A stretch of 64,000 nt of DNA from assembly GCF_004022705.2 (NCBI RefSeq), contig NZ_RZOY02000001.1, forward strand, positions 626,956-690,955, read 5' to 3'. Each line of letters starts with the position of its first letter. Within the stretch, counting starts at the first letter, position 1. Source of the DNA: Mesorhizobium sp. M2D.F.Ca.ET.226.01.1.1 (GTDB lineage: Bacteria; Pseudomonadota; Alphaproteobacteria; Rhizobiales; Rhizobiaceae). Positions 58,778-64,000 of this stretch are shown piece after piece. The translations under genes and the position numbers were made by a program. Under the pieces are notes generated by a model that had not been told where the DNA came from, made no database searches, and saw only the letters and a list, made by a program, of their open reading frames with translations.

Positions 58778-60457
58778 ATGAACAATCGTTTGCCGCCTGC
58801 CTGGTCCAAGCACCTCAAGTCCGGCCCTACGCCGAAACCCAGATGGCCACAGGCAAGCCCGCCACAGCCGAGCCTCCAGAAAGCGAATTCGCTTGCCAGC
58901 GCGCGGGCCGACGACGCGTTGCTGATGAAAGCCTATGAGCATCAGCAAGCCAAACGACTCAGTGAAGCGCAGGACCTGTGCTTCCAGGTGCTGGCGCGAA
59001 CGCCAAACCATCCGCTGGCCCTTTACATCATGGGCACCGTTGGTCTCGGCTACGACGACGAGGCTGCCTTGCACTATTTCGGGCGAGCGATCGCTGAGGA
59101 GCCCAGGAACCCCTATTACCATCTTAGCCTTGGCGAGGCGTATGCGAAGCTCAGTGAATTTTCAGCTGCGATAAAGCACATCCAGTATGCTCTAGAAGTG
59201 CAGCCCGATCTCGTGGAGGCCCTTTGCGCCCTGGGGCGAGTTTACACCCAGTTCGACAAACCTGATCTGGCCTTGCCACTTTATGAAAAAGCGCTGAAGG
59301 TCAACCGCGATCATCCTAAGGCGCGGATCGGAATAGCGGCCGCGCTCACCGGCCTTGGGCGTATGGATGAGGCCGCTTCCTATCTCAAGGAGGCGATCGA
59401 AAGCCGCGTCGACGCGGCGACCGCCTACTACGACCTTGTGCAAACCCGAAAGTTCGCTGAAGAGCCTCCCGAATTGCAGTCGATCCTTCGCGAGCTGAAG
59501 AGTCCGGGACTTAAGCCGGAAGCCAAAGCGAGTCTCAACTACGCCGCCGGTAAAGTGGAGAACGACCTCAAGCGCTATGCGGAAGCCTTCGGCCACTTCA
59601 TGAATGCGAAGCAAGCGGAAGGTTACAAATTCGACATCGGCCAGTATCGTCGTTTCGTAGACCTGACGATTGAAACCTTCACGCCGGACTTGTTTGCCGC
59701 AAGGTCTGGCTATGGCAACCCTTCCGAAGCGCCTGTGTTCGTGGTGGGCATGCCGCGCTCTGGGACAACGCTTACCGAGCAGATATGCGCTAGTCATCCC
59801 GAGGTTCACGGGGCGGGAGAATTGAACAAACTGAGGCGGGTGGCGAATGCAATCGGCCTGCAGCCTTCCGCCTACGATTTCAACAAGCCGATCACGACGA
59901 TCACCGAAAGCTTGTCCAAGACGTTGGCCGAAGAGCATCTATCCTATCTGCGGGAGCGTGCTCCGATCGCGCAGCGCATCATCGACAAGATGCCGCATAA
60001 TTTCGAATTGATCGGCCTGCTTACGCTTCTTTTTCCAAATGCGCGCATCATTCATTGTCGCCGCGATGCCATCGACAATTGCGTGTCATGCTATGTCCTG
60101 CCATTCAGCTCGGCACACAGCTACAATACGGACCTGCAGGCGCTCGGCCTCTACTATCGCGAGTACGACCGCTTGATGCGTCACTGGAACGAGGTCTTTC
60201 CAGGCCGTATTTTCGAAAATCGCTATGAGACACTTGTGGAGGACCAGGAGGCACAGTCGCGCCGGCTCATCGACTATCTCGGGCTGCCGTGGGATGACGC
60301 CTGCCTGCGCTTCTTCGACAAGGAAGGGGCGGTCACCACACCCAGCCGTTGGCAGGTTCGTCAACCGATCTACAAATCCTCCGTGAAGCGTTGGAAGAAC
60401 TTTGAAGGTGAGATCAAACCCCTGATCGAAGCTTTGGGAGATCTGGCTGATATCTGA
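58778..60457 (+). CDS. TPR-sulfotransferase fusion
   Basis: A 559-aa protein. Residues ~45-215 hold tetratricopeptide repeats (ALYIMGTVGLGYDDEAALHY, PYYHLSLGEAYAKLSEFSAA, ALCALGRVYTQFDKPDLALP). From ~310 a sulfotransferase domain follows with the PAPS-binding loop VVGMPRSGTTLTEQI, then HGAGELNKLRRVA, DKMPHNFELIGLL and CRRDAIDNCVSCYV. The acceptor is unknown; TPR repeats may recognise it. The ATG at 58778 is preferred. Confidence 0.88.
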   Translation: MNNRLPPAWSKHLKSGPTPKPRWPQASPPQPSLQKANSLASARADDALLMKAYEHQQAKRLSEAQDLCFQVLARTPNHPLALYIMGTVGLGYDDEAALHYFGRAIAEEPRNPYYHLSLGEAYAKLSEFSAAIKHIQYALEVQPDLVEALCALGRVYTQFDKPDLALPLYEKALKVNRDHPKARIGIAAALTGLGRMDEAASYLKEAIESRVDAATAYYDLVQTRKFAEEPPELQSILRELKSPGLKPEAKASLNYAAGKVENDLKRYAEAFGHFMNAKQAEGYKFDIGQYRRFVDLTIETFTPDLFAARSGYGNPSEAPVFVVGMPRSGTTLTEQICASHPEVHGAGELNKLRRVANAIGLQPSAYDFNKPITTITESLSKTLAEEHLSYLRERAPIAQRIIDKMPHNFELIGLLTLLFPNARIIHCRRDAIDNCVSCYVLPFSSAHSYNTDLQALGLYYREYDRLMRHWNEVFPGRIFENRYETLVEDQEAQSRRLIDYLGLPWDDACLRFFDKEGAVTTPSRWQVRQPIYKSSVKRWKNFEGEIKPLIEALGDLADI

Positions 60458-60851
60458 TCTCGGGCGAAGTTGCATCAAGCGCAAGGCAGATGGGGCATCC
60501 ATGAAGCAACGACCTGAAGGCGTGCCGTTTAGAATGCTGCCATTCCAAGAAGCCGATTCGCAAGCGGCAATCGGCAGCGCCTAACCTAACTGATATCCAT
60601 CTCACAAAAAATCGTGCTCCAATCGAGCGCCGCAGCTGTCTGCGCCTGAATGGATACCCAGCGCTGTGCGGCAACTCTGCGATTTTTGAGGTCTACTTCA
60701 AAACTAGCAGACGGGGCTGCCAAGTTCAAAACTAGCAGACGGGGCTGCCAAGCGATTCTCGGGGGCGCGCGCAACAAAATCTCCGTCGACAGCTGTTCAA
60801 CGAAAAACCCGGCGGTTGCCCGCCGGGTTTTCGATTCAATCAGGCAGTGCC
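60458..60851. other. Intergenic region with a 28-bp tandem duplication
   Basis: 394 bp, no supported gene. Two perfect tandem copies of a 28-bp unit beginning ttcaaaactagcagacgggg lie at 60697-60724 and 60725-60752. The rest holds the leader/tail of flanking genes and the porin terminator at 60805-60830. Confidence 0.6.
60805..60830 (-). terminator. Porin terminator
   Basis: An 11-bp stem aaacccggcgg/ccgccgggttt with loop ttgc; followed on the minus strand by T-run. Confidence 0.88.
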
Positions 60852-62036
60852 TTAGAACGAGCGCTGGAAGCGGAGCAGACCGCCGACGCTGTTCTTCTTG
60901 TCGGCGCCGGTGAAGTTGACGGTCGAAGAGTGATCCGCGTTCCACTCGTCGAACTTGCCAAAGTGATCGTAGTCGACTTCGGCGGTGACCGTGAAGCCGG
61001 GAACGATGTCGTAAGCGACGTTTGCCGCCACGCCGTAGTTCTTGTCCTGATCACCCGACACCTGGAGGTTGAACGAGGTCTTCTCGTTGAACTTGTAGGT
61101 GCCGCCAGCCCAGAACGCCCAGTTTCCACCCCAGATTTTGTAGAAGCCGCGGCCATGAGCGTCGATAGTGTTGGTCGGGTCGTTGAGGTTATTGTCGCTG
61201 CCATAGCCGAATATGCCGAACAGCGACAGTTCGTTGGAAACGTTCACATCCAGGCGGACCTTGCCGGCGACTTCTTCGTAGTTGCTGTCGTAGGCAACCA
61301 CACCGGAGATCGCGCCCCAACCCTGCGTCCACTTCAAGCCGCCGACGACATGCGGAACGTAGCTGTCGATGGTGCCGACAGCGCCTTCGCCTTCTTCGAG
61401 AGAGACCACGGCCGAGAAGCCGTTGCCGGCGTCGAAGTAGTACTGGACGACATTGGTGTCGAAATCGCCGTAGGGAACGAGCGTGTCGTTGATGACGTTG
61501 CCGGCATAGCCGATGAACGTATCGAATGCCGATTCGTCCTTGCCGACGCGGAGGCCACCAAGCTGGATCCAGGCGAAGTTCAGCGAGACATTCTTGTTGC
61601 CGGCGGGATTGCCGATCGGGTCGCCGCCGGTGGTGAAGGCACCGTAGCCGTTGCGGTTGCCGAAGTTGAAGCGGGTCTCGGTGTAGGTCTTCAGGGTGCC
61701 GAGCTCGGTTTCCTGGCCGGTCCATGTCTTCAGCGTGAAGCGGGTGTTCTTGTAAAAGGTGCCCTGCTCCTTCAACGGGCTCTTCATGTGGTCGAAGGAC
61801 TTCGCGCCGTCGAACGAGCCGACGTCGCCGACGCCGATGTCGTAACGAACATAGCCACCGATGCGCAGGCAGGTCTCGGTGCCGGGGATGTAGAAGTAGC
61901 CCGAGCCGTACACGTCGCAGATCTTGACGTATTCAGCCGGTTCCGGCTCGGCGACGGTTACCGCGTCGGCGGCGCGGGCGCCGGAAACTGCGATCAGGGC
62001 CGCAGCTGAGCCGAGAAGAAGGCTCTTGATGTTCAT
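60852..62036 (-). CDS. Omp2/RopA-type porin
   Basis: A 394-aa outer membrane porin of the rhizobial Porin_2 family. The signal peptide is MNIKSLLLGSAAALIAVSGA + RA, cut before ADAVTVAEPEP. A cysteine pair in ICDVYGSGYFYIPGTETCLR is conserved, then beta strands alternate to the terminal GGLLRFQRSF, with Phe at the end for assembly by BAM. The ribosome binding site lies in a small hairpin loop before the ATG. A sister gene diverges at 63013. Confidence 0.92.
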   Translation of the reverse strand: MNIKSLLLGSAAALIAVSGARAADAVTVAEPEPAEYVKICDVYGSGYFYIPGTETCLRIGGYVRYDIGVGDVGSFDGAKSFDHMKSPLKEQGTFYKNTRFTLKTWTGQETELGTLKTYTETRFNFGNRNGYGAFTTGGDPIGNPAGNKNVSLNFAWIQLGGLRVGKDESAFDTFIGYAGNVINDTLVPYGDFDTNVVQYYFDAGNGFSAVVSLEEGEGAVGTIDSYVPHVVGGLKWTQGWGAISGVVAYDSNYEEVAGKVRLDVNVSNELSLFGIFGYGSDNNLNDPTNTIDAHGRGFYKIWGGNWAFWAGGTYKFNEKTSFNLQVSGDQDKNYGVAANVAYDIVPGFTVTAEVDYDHFGKFDEWNADHSSTVNFTGADKKNSVGGLLRFQRSF

Positions 62037-62134
62037 TTTCTGACCTCCAGTCAGAATCGAACGGAAGAGTCGAGGAGACACGGTCGAGTAGGCCGTTTTT
62101 CCCTATCATTTCAGATGGATAAATCCTGGATCAG

Positions 62135-62386
62135 TCAGCGAGGCTCTGTCCGCCAAAACCGCTTGCTGGCGAAGGCCTTGCCGGATCCGGTCTTGAAATA
62201 CTGCTCGAGTTGCCGCGCGTTGGCCTCGGTTTCGACCCCGACGTAAGCCTTCAAGGTGACAGGCAAATAGGCCTTGGTCGAGGTCACCTGTCCTGATTGA
62301 TGCGATTCGAAACGGCGTCGTAGATCGTTGGTCGATCCGACATAGACATCGCCGTTATGGAGCAGCAGAAAATAGACGTACCACAT
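62135..62386 (-). CDS. Small GIY-YIG domain protein
   Basis: An 83-aa protein comprising one GIY-YIG domain: WYVYFLLLHNGDVYVGSTND, LRRRFESHQSGQVTSTKAYL and ARQLEQYFKTGSGKAF. The Tyr, Arg and Glu positions are intact. Single-domain proteins like this are widespread; the function is unknown and it need not be mobile. Confidence 0.8.
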   Translation of the reverse strand: MWYVYFLLLHNGDVYVGSTNDLRRRFESHQSGQVTSTKAYLPVTLKAYVGVETEANARQLEQYFKTGSGKAFASKRFWRTEPR

Positions 62387-62480
62387 GGTCCCCCTACGCT
62401 ACTTCGTAGCTTCGGGCGACACTCCCACGCCCAAATGCGGTTCCGGGTGGCCTGCCACCCGAAGCCCGCAGGGCGTAGGG

Positions 62481-62571
62481 TGGCGGAGAGGATGGGATTC
62501 GAACCCACGAGAAGCTTTTGACCTCTACTCCCTTAGCAGGGGAGCGCCTTCGACCACTCGGCCACCTCTCC
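62481..62571 (-). tRNA. tRNA-Ser (anticodon GCU)
   Basis: 91 nt on the minus strand. Acceptor ggagagg faces cctctcc, the anticodon loop contains GCT, there is a long variable arm and an encoded CCA. Confidence 0.93.
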
Positions 62572-63012
62572 GTCGCGCCGCTGGATAAAGAAAAGCGCCG
62601 GCACAATCAACAAGCCGGCGCCAGAATCGCGGAAAATTTGCCATGGGCGGCAAGACGGATGACCTCATGCGGCGATTCCATGGCGATTCCCTGCCCGACG
62701 ACTGGCAGCTGGCGCCGCAATTTCGGCGGCCCATCGCCGGATTCGACCGGCCGCAAGGCCTTAATGGTTAATGAGAACTTTCGGAGTGAGGCCAAATCGT
62801 GTCATTTGTGCAACAACGTACGGGGATAGCGTCTGGATAGGGCTTTCGGCGATACGATCATGGTTGAACGCCGCCGCCGCCTGGGTAAAGGTCATGTTCG
62901 AAGGAGCGGCGCGGTGCGCATCTTTTTCGGTAGTGGGGATGGGGCAGGGAACGCTGTCCTTCAGCAAAAAATACCCAGACCCGTTTTTTAACTTTTGACT
63001 GGAGGTCAGAAA
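62572..63012. other. Intergenic region between tRNA-Ser and the second porin
   Basis: 441 bp with no supported gene. It contains a strong hairpin gcgccggc/gccggcgc (62595-62621), which on the minus strand is followed by a T-rich run. It also has an AT-rich stretch and the hairpin-embedded ribosome binding site tgactggaggtca (62996-63008) of the porin. Confidence 0.5.
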
Positions 63013-64000
63013 ATGAACATCAAGAGCCTTCTTCTCGGCTCAGCTGCGGCCCTGATCGCAGTTTCCGGTGCTCGCGCCGCCGACGCGGTGACCGTCGCCG
63101 AGCCGGAACCGGCTGAATACGTCAAGATCTGCGACGTGTACGGCGCTGGCTACTTCTACATCCCGGGCACCGAGACCTGCCTGCGCATCGGCGGCTATGT
63201 CCGTTACGACATCGGCGTCGGTGACGTCGGCTCGTTCGACGGTGCCCGCTCCGGTGACGTCAAGACCGGCAAGGACCAGGGTACCTTTCAAAAGCATGCC
63301 CGTCTCTCGCTGAAGACCTGGACCGGCCAGGAAACCGAGCTCGGCACGTTGAAGACCTACACCGAGACCCGCTTCAACTTCCAGAACCACAACGCCGACA
63401 CTGCGCCTTACGTCAATGCCGCCGGCAATAGTGGTGTTTCGCTGAACTTCGCCTGGATCCAGCTCGGTGGTCTCCGCGTCGGTAAGGACGAATCGGCCTT
63501 CGATACGTTCATCGGCTACGCCGGCAGCGTCATCCAGGACACGCTCGTCCCCTACGGCGGCTTCGACACCAACGTCGTGCAGTACACCTTCGATGCCGGC
63601 AACGGTTTCTCGGCCATAGTCTCGCTTGAAGAAGGCTCGGGCGGCAGCACCGTCAAGGATGGCACCCACTTTAACCCCGTTCTCAACAATGGCTCTTATT
63701 ACGGCGCTGGTACCATCGACTCCTATGTTCCGCACGTCGTCGGCGGCTTGAAGTGGACGCAAGGCTGGGGCGCCATCACCGGCGTCGTTGCTTACGACAG
63801 CAACTACCAGGAAGTTTCCGGCAAGATCCGCGCGGATGTGAACATCAACGAAGCGTTCTCGCTGTTCATCATGGGCGGCTGGGGCACCAAGAGCCACCTC
63901 GAGGATGTGAGCTTCGTCAGCTATGCAGGCGGTCGCGGCTTCTACAAGCCGTGGGGCGGCAGCTGGGCAGTGTGGGGCGGCGGCACCTACAAGTTCAACG
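63013..64000 (+). CDS. Omp2/RopA-type porin, partial at window edge
   Basis: Begins with the same signal peptide and first ~65 residues as the minus-strand porin, with one Ser-to-Ala change near position 43. It then differs in surface loops (SGDVKTGKDQGTFQKHARLS, and an insertion around KDGTHFNPVLNNGSYYGAG). 329 codons are visible, ending in GGGTYKFN; the stop is outside. The pair resembles the opposed omp2a/omp2b locus of Brucella. Confidence 0.9.
   Translation, partial: MNIKSLLLGSAAALIAVSGARAADAVTVAEPEPAEYVKICDVYGAGYFYIPGTETCLRIGGYVRYDIGVGDVGSFDGARSGDVKTGKDQGTFQKHARLSLKTWTGQETELGTLKTYTETRFNFQNHNADTAPYVNAAGNSGVSLNFAWIQLGGLRVGKDESAFDTFIGYAGSVIQDTLVPYGGFDTNVVQYTFDAGNGFSAIVSLEEGSGGSTVKDGTHFNPVLNNGSYYGAGTIDSYVPHVVGGLKWTQGWGAITGVVAYDSNYQEVSGKIRADVNINEAFSLFIMGGWGTKSHLEDVSFVSYAGGRGFYKPWGGSWAVWGGGTYKFN

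Noticed and set aside
60816..62009. A 397-codon plus-strand frame opposite the first porin, rich in Val, Ala and Asp
   Set aside because: It is an antisense shadow; the second porin gives the same kind of antisense frame.
62385..62588. A 67-codon plus-strand frame over tRNA-Ser
   Set aside because: It is the usual false frame created by a tRNA gene and its flanks.

Overview
The window looks like a chromosomal segment of a rhizobial alphaproteobacterium, most likely Mesorhizobium or a close relative. The host genes are GC-rich and rhizobial in type: AMP nucleosidase, ETF-ubiquinone oxidoreductase, a LivJ-type binding protein, a leucine-catabolism cluster, and an opposed pair of Omp2/RopA-like porins. 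A rhizobial palindromic intergenic repeat lies at the left edge. No database search was possible; calls rest on motifs, gene order, start sites and spacing.

Left chromosomal part (1-10444): uracil-DNA glycosylase, a secreted protein, ETF-QO, a DUF922 secreted metalloprotease, an endonuclease/exonuclease/phosphatase-fold membrane protein, amn, two small membrane-protein genes (one of 44 aa), a DUF2147-type secreted protein, a Sel1-like protein, and a periplasmic branched-chain amino acid binding protein.

Part 2 (10445-49134): an apparently complete 38.7-kb HK97-type siphovirus prophage bounded by a perfect 26-bp direct repeat. The repeat is the terminator hairpin that originally lay between the convergent binding-protein gene and mccA. 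Gene order: P4-type integrase, AlpA, primase-polymerase/helicase, an iteron-like repeat array, an HNH endonuclease overlapping a phage tRNA-Thr(UGU), a second HNH, TerS, TerL, portal, protease, capsid, connectors, tail tube, a GTA-gp10-like tail chaperone with a probable -1 frameshift, a tape measure with an internal lysozyme domain, tail tip, tailspike, and a lysis cassette (SAR endolysin, i-spanin, overlapping o-spanin). Next come a Doc toxin module and an accessory block on the minus strand (MucR-type regulator, lipoprotein, secreted protein). The right end has a second tyrosine integrase, an XRE repressor and small early genes. A GIY-YIG/NUMOD3/AP2 homing endonuclease and another HNH interrupt the tail genes. 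A motif of about 23 bp beginning TTGACA recurs four times in one orientation.

Right chromosomal part (49135-64000): mccA, a secreted protein, a macro-domain protein, mccB and ivd on the minus strand convert isovaleryl-CoA towards 3-methylglutaconyl-CoA. A TetR gene lies upstream, and a HicAB toxin-antitoxin pair on the opposite strand sits between mccB and ivd. Then come acylphosphatase, a MarR regulator with a palindromic operator, a HisC-like aminotransferase, a TPR-sulfotransferase, and two divergent porins with near-identical leaders that flank a GIY-YIG protein and tRNA-Ser(GCU). The second porin runs off the window.
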